Shown here: in pieces, positions 1-7,008 of the stretch
Layout of the letters: the number at the start of each line of letters is the position of its first letter
How positions within the stretch are numbered: the stretch's first letter is position 1
Assembly (NCBI GenBank): GCA_018399915.1
Contig: JAGYNW010000103.1
Span: 1-7,050 of the forward strand
Length of the DNA stretch: 7,050 nucleotides
Reading direction: 5' to 3'
Source: Candidatus Omnitrophota bacterium
Lineage (GTDB): Bacteria > Omnitrophota > Gorgyraeia > Zapsychrales > Zapsychraceae
The notes under the pieces: generated by a model
Database searches by the model: none
Told to the model about the DNA's origin: nothing
What the model saw: the letters and a program-made list of their open reading frames with translations, nothing else
Program-made: the position numbers and the translations under genes

Positions 1-981
1 GCGATCCCGCAGAGGCGGCGTTTCAATGGAAATAACATTGATGCGGTAATAAAGGTCTTCCCTGAAATCATTACTAGCCACTAAACCCACCAGGTTGCGG
101 TTTGTCGCCACGATCACGCGCGCGTTTGTTTTTCGGGTAACATTGTCCCCTACGCGTTCAAAAATACCGTCTTGCAGTACCCGTAAAAGTTTCACCTGGA
201 GGCTTGGCGAGAAAGAATCGATTTCATCCAGGAAGATCGTCCCTCCGTTAGCATATTCAAACCGGCCTTGTTTATCCTTGATTGCGCCGGTGAACGCGCC
301 TTTCACGTGCCCGAAGAGTTCACTTTCTAAAAGGGTTTCTGATAAGGCGCCACAACTGATTTCCACAAACGGTTTAGCGTGTCTGTGTTTGTCGGATTTA
401 TGGATGGCTTTGGCGACCAGGCCCTTACCTGTGCCGCTTTCACCTGTGATCAGGGTCGTGGCATTGGTGCTGGCCACCGATTCAATGGTGTGATAGACCC
501 GTTGCATGCTTTTGCTGGCGCCGAGCATATCACAGAAGACCTCTTTTTTGTCATGCGCGATGATCTCTTTAAGAGCCTTGTTTTCTTTAAGGATCTGTCT
601 TTTTTCTATGATATTGCTGATAAGGATTTTAATTTTGTTATCATCAATGGGCTTGGTAATATAGTCATAAGCGCCTTTTTTCATAGCCTCAACGGCGGTT
701 GAGATGGATCCATACCCAGTGATGAGGATGACTTCGGTCTGGTAGGCCGAGGCATCGTTCTTCTGGATCTCCTCTAAAAGCTCAATCCCTGTCATCCGGG
801 GAAGTTTCATGTCGGTAACCACAATATCAATGGCCTCTTGTTTTAATATCTCCAGCGCTTCTTCCGCTGACGGCGCCATGTGGGTTGTGTACCCCTCGAT
901 GCGTAGTATTTCAAAAAGGGACTTGCGGATCAGGGGTTCATCATCCACAATCAGGATTTGTATATTCGCTTGTTGGCTCAT
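1..981 (-). CDS. Sigma-54-dependent response regulator, NtrC family (partial, C-terminus outside window)
   Basis: Cytoplasmic transcription activator expected to be phosphorylated by the kinase encoded just upstream and then to drive sigma-54 RNA polymerase by ATP hydrolysis. The 327 visible residues start at ATG 979-981 and stay open to base 1. Receiver domain (about 7-125): acidic pocket D13/D14, phospho-acceptor D57 in VVTDMKLP, T88 in ITGYG, K110 in ITKP. AAA+ domain (from about 150): Walker A GESGTGKG (180-187), the sigma-54-contacting GAFTGA loop (228-233), Walker B TIFLDEID (248-255), sensor I ATNRNL (292-297) and FREDLYYRI (306-314). It ends at PPLRDR, where the family continues with the rest of the AAA+ domain and a Fis-type helix-turn-helix, so the DNA-binding part is not visible. 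Walker A has Gly187 where Glu is usual. The start lies 6 bases after the kinase stop with no strong Shine-Dalgarno, which suggests translational coupling. The family call is very secure; the target genes are unknown. Confidence 0.96.
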   Translation of the reverse strand, partial: MSQQANIQILIVDDEPLIRKSLFEILRIEGYTTHMAPSAEEALEILKQEAIDIVVTDMKLPRMTGIELLEEIQKNDASAYQTEVILITGYGSISTAVEAMKKGAYDYITKPIDDNKIKILISNIIEKRQILKENKALKEIIAHDKKEVFCDMLGASKSMQRVYHTIESVASTNATTLITGESGTGKGLVAKAIHKSDKHRHAKPFVEISCGALSETLLESELFGHVKGAFTGAIKDKQGRFEYANGGTIFLDEIDSFSPSLQVKLLRVLQDGIFERVGDNVTRKTNARVIVATNRNLVGLVASNDFREDLYYRINVISIETPPLRDR

Positions 982-987
982 TGTTAT

Positions 988-2286
988 TTATTCGTCTTCC
1001 GTACCGGGTTCTTCAAACGGGATACTGATCGTGAAGGTCGTTCCTTGATTCGGCGTGCTTCCGATATCAATCTTCCCGGAGTAATTTTTTATAATCTCAT
1101 AGGCAATGGTCAAACCCAACCCGCATCCGTTCTGAATGTCCTTGGTCGTGTAAAAGGGTTCAAAGATGTTGTCTAACTCTTCTTCTTCAATGCCTAACCC
1201 CGTGTCTGTTATGTCGATGATCAAATGCGTATCTCCTGATTTGGCACTGACCGTAATTTTTCCTTCTGTTTCGATTGCGTCAATGGCATTACGTAAAATA
1301 TTGGTGATTACCCGTTCCAGCCCCAGGTTTTTAACTGTCGGTAGATCAGGTTGAATTTGTTTTTGGATCTCGATCTGTTTGCCGGCCAGGCATGTCTGTA
1401 CCTCTGTTAAGGAATGGTTCAGGACCTGTGAGAAATGAATACTTTGGGCCCCTTCGGATTCATTGCGGGAACATGCCAGCAAGTTTTTTACGATATTGGC
1501 CATCCGGTTGAGTCCGTACTTGATTTCCAGAAGATAGCCCCGCACAACTTCATCCTCCTTCATGTGGTCCAGACAAAGATTCGTGTAACGCATAACGCCG
1601 TCTAAAGGATTGTTGAACTCATGGGCAATCCCGCCGGTAAGTTTTCCGATGGTAGCCAGGCGTTCATGAATGTGGATCTGTTTTTTAAGATGCAGGGCCT
1701 CCTTGTCGCTTTTTCCCAATTTGTCCTGGAGGTTTTGCGTCTTGATCCGGAATTTATGGTAGAGCTCAACCCTTTTGTAATTCAAGGCGATTTGGCTGGT
1801 AAGAAAGTCCAGGATCAACAGGTCGTCATTATGGAAATGTTCATTGGTGTGCTTATCTGTGATATTGATGACGCCGATGAGTTTATCTTTGACCATCAAC
1901 GGAGCGCATAAAAAGGAAGCTGTCTGGTAGCCTTTGCGCGCTTTATAGTTGCGAAAGCGCTTATCTTGGGAGATATCTTTGACAAAAATCGGTTCTTTGG
2001 ATTTGGCCACTTTTCCGATGATCCCCTCCCCTATCCGTTTGATATTATCCTTTTCGGTATTATCCTTACCGATCGCAATATTGAGCGTCAGGTGGGTTTG
2101 GTTATCATCCAGAATGAAAATGGAACCTCTTTGGGCCCCGAACAAATCAAGGATCCGTTTTAAGGAGATTTCCAGAAGTTCTTTGGTGCTATTGACCTCA
2201 TTGACAGTTTCACAGATGTCACTGATTTCCTGAAAAAGAGCGGACGGCGAAAAACTTTTTGAATCTTTGTTTAGGCCTAAATTCAT
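988..2286 (-). CDS. Soluble GAF-domain sensor histidine kinase, NtrB-like
   Basis: Sensor kinase of 432 residues that should autophosphorylate on a histidine and pass the phosphate to the NtrC-type regulator encoded directly downstream. Order: short N-terminal helix (about 15-45), GAF domain (about 35-172, with the typical SFLCAPLMVKDKLIGVINITDK stretch at 124-145), coiled-coil linker (about 172-208), HisKA dimerisation domain with the H-box GGIAHEFNNPLDG (phospho-acceptor H222), and HATPase_c with N-box NILRNAIDAI (329-338), G1 DTGLGI (361-366), F-box IFEPFYTTK (374-382) and G2 GCGLGLTI (387-394). All catalytic boxes are intact. No transmembrane segment is visible, so the protein is cytoplasmic and the signal probably acts through GAF; the ligand cannot be told. 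I chose ATG 2284-2286, 4 bases after the TPR gene stop. The frame is also open to a TTG at 2355, but that adds 23 residues overlapping the TPR gene and has no ribosome site. The ATG also lacks a clear Shine-Dalgarno and probably depends on coupling. Confidence 0.95.
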   Translation of the reverse strand: MNLGLNKDSKSFSPSALFQEISDICETVNEVNSTKELLEISLKRILDLFGAQRGSIFILDDNQTHLTLNIAIGKDNTEKDNIKRIGEGIIGKVAKSKEPIFVKDISQDKRFRNYKARKGYQTASFLCAPLMVKDKLIGVINITDKHTNEHFHNDDLLILDFLTSQIALNYKRVELYHKFRIKTQNLQDKLGKSDKEALHLKKQIHIHERLATIGKLTGGIAHEFNNPLDGVMRYTNLCLDHMKEDEVVRGYLLEIKYGLNRMANIVKNLLACSRNESEGAQSIHFSQVLNHSLTEVQTCLAGKQIEIQKQIQPDLPTVKNLGLERVITNILRNAIDAIETEGKITVSAKSGDTHLIIDITDTGLGIEEEELDNIFEPFYTTKDIQNGCGLGLTIAYEIIKNYSGKIDIGSTPNQGTTFTISIPFEEPGTEDE

Positions 2287-2290
2287 TTCT

Positions 2291-3208
2291 TTATTGACTA
2301 TCGTTTTGCGGTGCGGACCCTGTTTCTGTGTTCTGGTCTGGATCAAAATTTTCAAGATTGGTAATGATCTGTTTTAATGTCCGATTGAAAGGATGTTCAG
2401 GGTATTTCTCCATGAATTTGTTATAGATTTCGACCGGGATTTCTTTGTTATTCAGTTTAGCGACCGCTATGGTATTAATGGATTTTACCAGGGAAATAGC
2501 CTCTTGAGGCGTAAAGAACTTTTTGTCCCCGAATTTTAGCAATATTTCTTCAAAAACATTGATCGATTCCTGCCAGCGCTGCTGGGCCAGATGACACGCA
2601 GCGATGAAGTGCAGGGCCTTGTATTCCACGGCTGTATCCGGATGCTGTGTAATCAGCCTTTTGTAGTGGATTATCCCCCGTTCAAAAGCCTGTTTGGCTT
2701 TCGCAAATTCTTTTTTGTCTCCATAATATTTCGCGATATAAAGTGGGGTTTTTAGACCGATCTCTGTCAGAGGATATTCATCCAGGATCCGGTGATAGGT
2801 TTGGACAATATTCTCCGGGTCCTTTTCGAGGGCGTAGGTCCTGCCGATCTCAGCCACCACCTGGGCGCCTAAGACTTTGTTGTCCGGATAGGCCTTGATA
2901 ATGTTTTCGAAGATCTCTCTGGCCTTTTCATAATTTTCCAGAAAGATTTGGGCGCGGCCTGAGAATATCCGGGCCATCGGCGTTAAACGGGAATCCGGAT
3001 ATTTTTGGGTAAAGGCCACGTAATCCTGATAGATCTTTTTAAATGTGGTATCCGGGGTGGTTTTTGGATCTTTGGTTACCTGGGTGAAGTGTTGATTGAT
3101 CTTCCAGAGTTCTTTTTCAGCGGAATAATTGCTTTTCAAATCCAGCACGCTGAGCACGCCGAAAGTCAGCATCAAAAAAATGATTGTTATAATGAGAGTC
3201 TTCCTCAT
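2291..3208 (-). CDS. Membrane-anchored or exported TPR-repeat protein
   Basis: A protein of 305 residues with a short basic start (MRK) and a hydrophobic segment (about 4-22), either an uncleaved signal anchor or a signal peptide. There is no lipobox cysteine, so it is not an evident lipoprotein. The rest is hydrophilic and helical with TPR-like units ending in the typical YP/HP turn: about 58-72, 78-109 (ENYEKAREIFENIIKAYPDN), 117-147, 155-191 (KEFAKAKQAFERGIIHYKRL) and 198-228. The C-terminal 20 residues are polar and probably disordered. The family includes BamD/YbgF-like periplasmic scaffold proteins; here only a protein-interaction role outside the cytoplasmic membrane is inferred, with no specific partner. 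It overlaps the preceding membrane-protein gene by 4 bases (ATGA) and has the clearest ribosome site of the unit (AAGGA, 6 bases from ATG). The kinase start follows its stop by 4 bases, so it is almost surely co-transcribed with the two-component pair and could modulate it. Confidence 0.88.
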   Translation of the reverse strand: MRKTLIITIIFLMLTFGVLSVLDLKSNYSAEKELWKINQHFTQVTKDPKTTPDTTFKKIYQDYVAFTQKYPDSRLTPMARIFSGRAQIFLENYEKAREIFENIIKAYPDNKVLGAQVVAEIGRTYALEKDPENIVQTYHRILDEYPLTEIGLKTPLYIAKYYGDKKEFAKAKQAFERGIIHYKRLITQHPDTAVEYKALHFIAACHLAQQRWQESINVFEEILLKFGDKKFFTPQEAISLVKSINTIAVAKLNNKEIPVEIYNKFMEKYPEHPFNRTLKQIITNLENFDPDQNTETGSAPQNDSQ

Positions 3209-4068
3209 TGGATTTCCTTTTTTAGTAAATAGTAGGTTGTTAGGGCTGTATACGAAATTGCATCGATAAGCATCATAATGACAATGCTGAGAATTATGAT
3301 CACAGCGTGCAATTCAGGAATAATGTTTAAAGGCAAGTTTCTGCGCAACAGGATCACCGGCACGTAAAGGAGCGTCGGGACCAAGATCAGGATGAACGTG
3401 AACCAAAAAGAGCCCCATAATGTTTTCAGGTTTTTGAGCAAGGCAGCGAATATCTTTTTTCTGTCAATAATGATGATGGGGATCACATAAGCCAGAAGTG
3501 TAGAGACCAAAACACTTAACAGTAGCGTGAAATACGGGGCGCCGGCAAGGATCACTTTTTTGATCAGGAACTTGATGCCTTCGGTCGCGCCGATCATGGT
3601 GGCCCGTGCGTAAATTTTTCCATAGAGCAGGTTTAATCCTTTGACCATGCCAAAGGCAATAACCGAACCCAACACGATATGCACATATCCCCGCCAAGTA
3701 TCCTTCATTATGTTTTTCATGATGAGTTTTTTATCACTGTTGATCGTCGCGATGATCGAAACAGCCATGCCCACGAAAAAGGAGTTTACAAGTACGTAAA
3801 GCGGGATCTGCATGCTTTGAAACATTTGCGGCATTTTCATGAAATTAAAAGGATAATGCAGATACGCTTCTCCGTAAGTTTTTCGTATGATGGGACCAAA
3901 AAAAACGGCCAAGGGATGTTTGGGCGCGAAGTATATGATCTCCAGAACGAATAGTTGTATAAGCGCGATCATTGCAAAAGGAAAAAGGATCTGCTTGTGT
4001 TCAAAGAGTGAATAAAAAGATGTTTGTAGCAACTGGATAATTTTTTTATTAGGGGCTTTATTTTTCAT
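3205..4068 (-). CDS. Polytopic membrane protein of unknown function (about six helices)
   Basis: I do not recognise a named family. The 287-residue protein has a basic N-terminus (KNKAPNKK) and about six hydrophobic segments: roughly 27-48, 88-109, 128-149, 172-201 (long, with AGAPYFTLLLSVLVSTLL), 219-241 and 253-277. Basic loops at 112-126 (SDKKLIMKNIMKDTWRG) and 202-216 (DRKKIFAALLKNLK) suggest cytoplasmic loops by the positive-inside rule. The spacing of an amphipathic KNIMKDTWRGY-like helix followed by a hairpin of helices recalls bacterial integral membrane proteins of the DUF975/UPF0259 kind, but this is only a topological likeness. No catalytic motif, channel signature or nucleotide-binding site is visible. 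It is the first gene after the promoter at 4185-4213 and overlaps the TPR gene by 4 bases, so it is co-expressed with the TPR protein and the kinase-regulator pair. ATG 4066-4068 has no Shine-Dalgarno in front; no better start is seen, as the next Met is at residue 77, beyond the first helix. Confidence 0.87.
   Translation of the reverse strand: MKNKAPNKKIIQLLQTSFYSLFEHKQILFPFAMIALIQLFVLEIIYFAPKHPLAVFFGPIIRKTYGEAYLHYPFNFMKMPQMFQSMQIPLYVLVNSFFVGMAVSIIATINSDKKLIMKNIMKDTWRGYVHIVLGSVIAFGMVKGLNLLYGKIYARATMIGATEGIKFLIKKVILAGAPYFTLLLSVLVSTLLAYVIPIIIIDRKKIFAALLKNLKTLWGSFWFTFILILVPTLLYVPVILLRRNLPLNIIPELHAVIIILSIVIMMLIDAISYTALTTYYLLKKEIQ
3215..3219 (-). promoter_or_regulatory. Ribosome binding site of the TPR gene
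   Basis: AAGGA on the minus strand, 6 bases before ATG 3206-3208, inside the 3' end of the membrane-protein gene. It supports the chosen start and the 4-base ATGA overlap, which points to coupled translation of the two membrane-associated proteins. It is the only strong Shine-Dalgarno among the four downstream genes. Confidence 0.7.
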
Positions 4069-4090
4069 ATATTTGGTCTGGGTTGTTTGT

Positions 4091-4120
4091 GATAAAGGCC
4101 TGTTTTCACGGCCGCTTATC
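4091..4120. other. Hairpin in the leader of the four-gene unit
   Basis: An inverted repeat with arms GATAAAGGCC and GGCCGCTTATC (plus-strand reading) and a 9-base loop, about ten pairs with one bulge and one G-U in RNA. In the minus-strand transcript it lies in the 5' leader, about 22 bases before the membrane-protein start, and is not followed by a U-run, so it is not a terminator for that strand. Read on the plus strand it is followed by GGTTTTTATT, so it could stop antisense transcription. Its role is unknown; the rest of the 4069-4209 gap is A+T-rich. Confidence 0.45.
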
Positions 4121-4184
4121 GGTTTTTATTAAAAAGATTTGTATTTATCTCAGATTTTATATTTCTACTATTATTATGACTAAA

Positions 4185-4213
4185 ATACTAGCATAGCCCC
4201 GTCAGGGTGTCAA
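4185..4213 (-). promoter_or_regulatory. Sigma-70-type promoter for the four-gene unit
   Basis: On the minus strand, a perfect -35 box TTGACA (4208-4213) is followed by exactly 17 bases and a -10 box TAGTAT (4185-4190, 4 of 6 to consensus) preceded by TGC, an extended -10. Transcription would begin near 4178, giving a leader of about 110 bases before the membrane-protein ATG at 4068. The -35 box overlaps the stop codon of the acyl ligase-acyltransferase gene (TGA, 4210-4212). The spacer carries a small inverted repeat (CCC TGAC GGG) that could be an operator or chance. The match is seen directly; activity is inferred. Confidence 0.72.
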
Positions 4214-6930
4214 TTATTAAGAGGGGTATTGTTTTGTAAAGCCGTGACCTTATTTTTTAAATTTAACGCAATATTTTTATATGTATCCATTCCGGGCTCC
4301 TGCCCCGGCGCCTCCAGATCCTTAAGTGTTAATTGGGGGCCGAACCGGATCGTGATTTTGTGGGGTTTGGGGAATTTTTGTGTGCGCGGCCAGGCTTCAA
4401 AGGCGCCAGCAATATAAACCGGGATGACCGGAACATTAAGTTCTTTGATCAGGATACCTACGCCCTGCTTGAATTCTTTGACTTCTCCGTCGATTGATCT
4501 TTGTCCTTCCGGAAAATAACACACGTTCTTTTGGTTCATCAGAACATAAGAACAGGTTTTTAAGGCGTCGACCAGGCTGTAGCTGGTTTCTATGGGAATG
4601 AGCCGGGCCGATTTGATCAGGTTTTTTAACAGGAATTTTTTAAATATCTGATTATACCCCACAAAGAACGTGTTCAATAAGGTTTTTGTGGGAAGCGCGC
4701 TTAAGACCACCAAGGCGTCCAGGTAGCTGGCATGGTTCGGGCAGATCAATGCGGCCCGTGATTCTTTCACATGCTCGCGGCCTTCCACTTTTAACAGGAA
4801 AAATATTTTAAACAGCGCCTTGATCAAGAATACCAACAGTAGCGTCGCGATTTGGGAAAAGGTGATATTGAATTCGGTCTGCTCTTGGACCTCCTCAGGA
4901 GGTGCTTCTTTCAGGGTTTTGCCCCAGACCGGCAGGTGTTCTTGTTTGACATCTTTCGAGAGGCGCGGCAGGTACTTTTTAAGTTGCACCAGCAAGTCAT
5001 TGACCGTGTTGCTCATAAAAAATTCCAGAGCTTCCTCTTCGCTTAATTCCAGGTTCAAGGCGTTCTGAAGGCCTAAGAGCAGTTCCACGCGGCCTAAAGA
5101 ATCCAGCCCGAGGTCCAACTCCAGGTGATCTTCTCCCTGCACGTCCCGTTTCAGTGTCCGGGACAGAAAGTTTAAGGCTACCTGCGAAAAGTGGGAATAC
5201 GGCTGGGCGCCTGAGGCGGGCCCTTGTTTCCGGCTGTCTTTGGGAGGCGCGGTTTTCTCAGCCGCGGATCTTATCAATTTTGTGTACATCTCGTCGATCT
5301 CAAAACGTTTCAGCTTGCCGAGCCGCGTGCGCGGCAATGGTTTGGTACTGATCACAAACCCTTTCAGCCTTTTATAAGCCGGGAATTTATCAGACAGGTT
5401 TTCTATCTCCCATTTAAGCCGTTGACGGATATTGGGTTCATTAACCGATTTAAAATGATCTTCGTCGATATAAATGACCGCGGCCAGGTGTTCCACACCC
5501 TTAAGGTAATCGGCGCTCTGTTTGGTGGCCAGCACACAGATCTCTTTGATGAAGGGGCTTTGATTATAATGTTTTTCGACTTCTTCCGGATTGATGTTTT
5601 TGCCGGAACTCAAAACGATCAGCTCTTTTTTGCGCCCGATCAAGAACAGAAACCCATCCTTATCCAGATACCCCAAATCGCCGGTGTAAAACCAGCCGTC
5701 TTTAATGACCTGGCGGGTTTCTTCGGGCATATGGTAATATCCTTTCATAACATTGGGCCCTTTGATGGCTACCTCCCCTATGCCCTTTTTATCCGGCTCA
5801 AGGATATTAATGGAAACTCCGAAAACAGGCTGACCCACAGACCCGATCTTTTTGGCTCTCGGCGAGTTGAAGCTGGCCAACGGAGATGTCTCTGTAAGCC
5901 CGTAGCCTTCCAGCAGTGTGAATCCCCAGCGTTCAAATGCTCTGGCGATATCCGGGTCAAGCCGGGCACCGCCGGAGACCATGAGCCGCAGATTTTCACC
6001 AAAGGCCTGGTGCAATTCTTTGAAAAGGCGCTTGTTCAGGTTGGTCCCGGACAAACGTGAGGCCAGATGTGATATTTGGCTGGCGGTTTGCAGGGCGGTT
6101 TTTTTCGCGCCTCCGATGGAACGGATCTTTTCATCAATGGAGCGGTAAATGAGCGCGAACATCTGCGGCACGCCTATAAGGATCGTGGCCCTTGAGCTTC
6201 TGATACAGTTCAGCAATCCGACCGAGGAAATCGATGGTGGAAAGACCACGGTGGCTCCGGTAAAGATTGGGGCTAAAAAGGTTACTGTAAACGCGTAGGT
6301 GTGGTGCAAAGGAAGTATCGAGATAACGGTATCATCATCAAAAAGAACGCCAAGCCGTGCAATGGCAGCCACATTGGATAATAAATTGGTATGGGTCAGC
6401 ATTACGGCTTTAGGCAGATCTGTGGTGCCTGAGGTGTAAAAGAGGCAGGCTACCTCATTGCCCAGGTCTTTATCTTTAGGCTCTGGCTGTGCGCCGCCTA
6501 AGGCGTTGAGTTCTTTTTGAAACTCTTCAGAATCAAGCGCCAACACCGTAATATCGTCGAGGACATCCTTAACGCGGTCCGCATTTTTTTGTGTGGTCAA
6601 CAGAATACGGCATTGGGCATAGATGAGCAGGCTGCGGACCTCTTGTGCGGAATATTGGATATCCAAAGGTGCGGCCGTGGCGTCAATTGACATCACCGCG
6701 AAAAAGCCAAAGGCATATTCATTCTGGTTTTCGAACATCAAGGCGACCTTATCGCCCGGCGCCACTCCCCTGCTTTTTAAAAGGTACCCGATCCGTAAGG
6801 CTTTTTGGTGCAATTGGCTATAGGTAACGCCTTTGTATCCGGTTTGGTTTCCGGAAAGGATAGCGTTTTTGCTGTAATAATCATTCACCAATTCTTGGAA
6901 TTTCTTAAAAATATGCTTACTTTCACTCAT
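4210..6930 (-). CDS. Trimodular acyl ligase - acyl carrier protein - PlsC acyltransferase (Aas-like)
   Basis: A 906-residue lipid enzyme. Module 1 (about 5-550) is an AMP-forming fatty acid ligase of the long-chain acyl-CoA/acyl-ACP synthetase type: phosphate loop YTSGTTDLPKAV (165-176), LPLHHTY (206-212), GYGLTETSP (342-350), YTGDLG (415-420, ribose-binding D418), IGRKKELIVLSSGKNINPEEVE (431-452) and the C-terminal catalytic lysine K539 in RLGKLKR. Module 2 (about 578-655) is an acyl carrier protein with the phosphopantetheine serine S611 in LGLDSLGRVE. Module 3 (about 690-900) starts with a hydrophobic, probably membrane-bound helix (690-714), then PlsC motifs NHASYLD (H733, D738: HX4D), YFPEGQRS (805-812) and VIPVYIAG (835-842). 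Linkers at 556-578 and 656-688 are rich in Pro, Glu and Lys. Inferred role: activate free fatty acid with ATP, load it on S611 or another thiol, and acylate a lysophospholipid or glycerolipid at the inner membrane. E. coli Aas has acyltransferase first and no carrier. Start ATG 6928-6930 fits the family N-terminus; a TTG at 7008 would add 26 residues. Confidence 0.93.
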   Translation of the reverse strand: MSESKHIFKKFQELVNDYYSKNAILSGNQTGYKGVTYSQLHQKALRIGYLLKSRGVAPGDKVALMFENQNEYAFGFFAVMSIDATAAPLDIQYSAQEVRSLLIYAQCRILLTTQKNADRVKDVLDDITVLALDSEEFQKELNALGGAQPEPKDKDLGNEVACLFYTSGTTDLPKAVMLTHTNLLSNVAAIARLGVLFDDDTVISILPLHHTYAFTVTFLAPIFTGATVVFPPSISSVGLLNCIRSSRATILIGVPQMFALIYRSIDEKIRSIGGAKKTALQTASQISHLASRLSGTNLNKRLFKELHQAFGENLRLMVSGGARLDPDIARAFERWGFTLLEGYGLTETSPLASFNSPRAKKIGSVGQPVFGVSINILEPDKKGIGEVAIKGPNVMKGYYHMPEETRQVIKDGWFYTGDLGYLDKDGFLFLIGRKKELIVLSSGKNINPEEVEKHYNQSPFIKEICVLATKQSADYLKGVEHLAAVIYIDEDHFKSVNEPNIRQRLKWEIENLSDKFPAYKRLKGFVISTKPLPRTRLGKLKRFEIDEMYTKLIRSAAEKTAPPKDSRKQGPASGAQPYSHFSQVALNFLSRTLKRDVQGEDHLELDLGLDSLGRVELLLGLQNALNLELSEEEALEFFMSNTVNDLLVQLKKYLPRLSKDVKQEHLPVWGKTLKEAPPEEVQEQTEFNITFSQIATLLLVFLIKALFKIFFLLKVEGREHVKESRAALICPNHASYLDALVVLSALPTKTLLNTFFVGYNQIFKKFLLKNLIKSARLIPIETSYSLVDALKTCSYVLMNQKNVCYFPEGQRSIDGEVKEFKQGVGILIKELNVPVIPVYIAGAFEAWPRTQKFPKPHKITIRFGPQLTLKDLEAPGQEPGMDTYKNIALNLKNKVTALQNNTPLNN

Positions 6931-6938
6931 AGGACCTG

Positions 6939-6942
6939 CCTT
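6939..6942 (-). promoter_or_regulatory. Probable ribosome binding site of the acyl ligase-acyltransferase gene
   Basis: AAGG on the minus strand, 8 bases before ATG 6928-6930 (a second AGG lies 4 bases before it). This favours ATG 6930 over the in-frame TTG at 7008, whose upstream AAAGAAACCC is a poor ribosome site. The ligase homology also begins just after this ATG (HIFKKFQELV). Confidence 0.5.
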
Positions 6943-6979
6943 ATGTGATTCCTTAGGTAATGGGATTGAAATACCATTT

Positions 6980-7008
6980 ATTATTACTTTTTTTTGTGAT
7001 AACTTCAA
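6980..7008 (-). promoter_or_regulatory. Possible promoter of the acyl ligase-acyltransferase gene
   Basis: On the minus strand, TTGAAG (7003-7008, 4 of 6 to the -35 consensus), a 17-base spacer containing a run of eight A, and AATAAT (6980-6985, 5 of 6 to the -10 consensus). It would start transcription near 6973 and give a leader of about 43 bases before ATG 6930. The A+T-rich composition of 6960-7025 compared with the gene body agrees with non-coding DNA. It is only valid if the gene does start at 6930, and such matches are common in A+T-rich DNA. Confidence 0.35.

Noticed and set aside
95..702. Two plus-strand open frames opposite the response regulator.
   Set aside because: They mirror the strongly conserved receiver and AAA+ coding sequence and show no family features.
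2287..2355. TTG at 2355 as the kinase start (23 more residues).
   Set aside because: It would overlap the TPR gene by 65 bases, has no ribosome site, and the added residues look like an out-of-frame reading of the TPR gene end. ATG 2286 fits the operon spacing.
3464..3697. A 77-codon minus-strand open frame inside the membrane-protein gene.
   Set aside because: It is another frame of a gene with clear membrane helices; its Arg- and His-rich translation has no recognisable feature.
4091..4120. Rho-independent terminator for the lipid gene.
   Set aside because: On the minus strand the stem is followed by ACAAACAACC, not a U-run, and it lies downstream of a good promoter for the next genes.
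4069..4209. A sigma-54 (-24/-12) promoter for self-activation by the NtrC-type regulator.
   Set aside because: No GG-N10-GC pair with the TGGCAC/TTGC context is present on the minus strand in this gap; the sigma-70-type match is far better.
5224..6060. Plus-strand open frame of 278 codons within the lipid gene.
   Set aside because: It lies wholly antisense to the ligase domain, whose motifs are intact on the minus strand. Its translation shows no domain pattern and it has no promoter or ribosome site.
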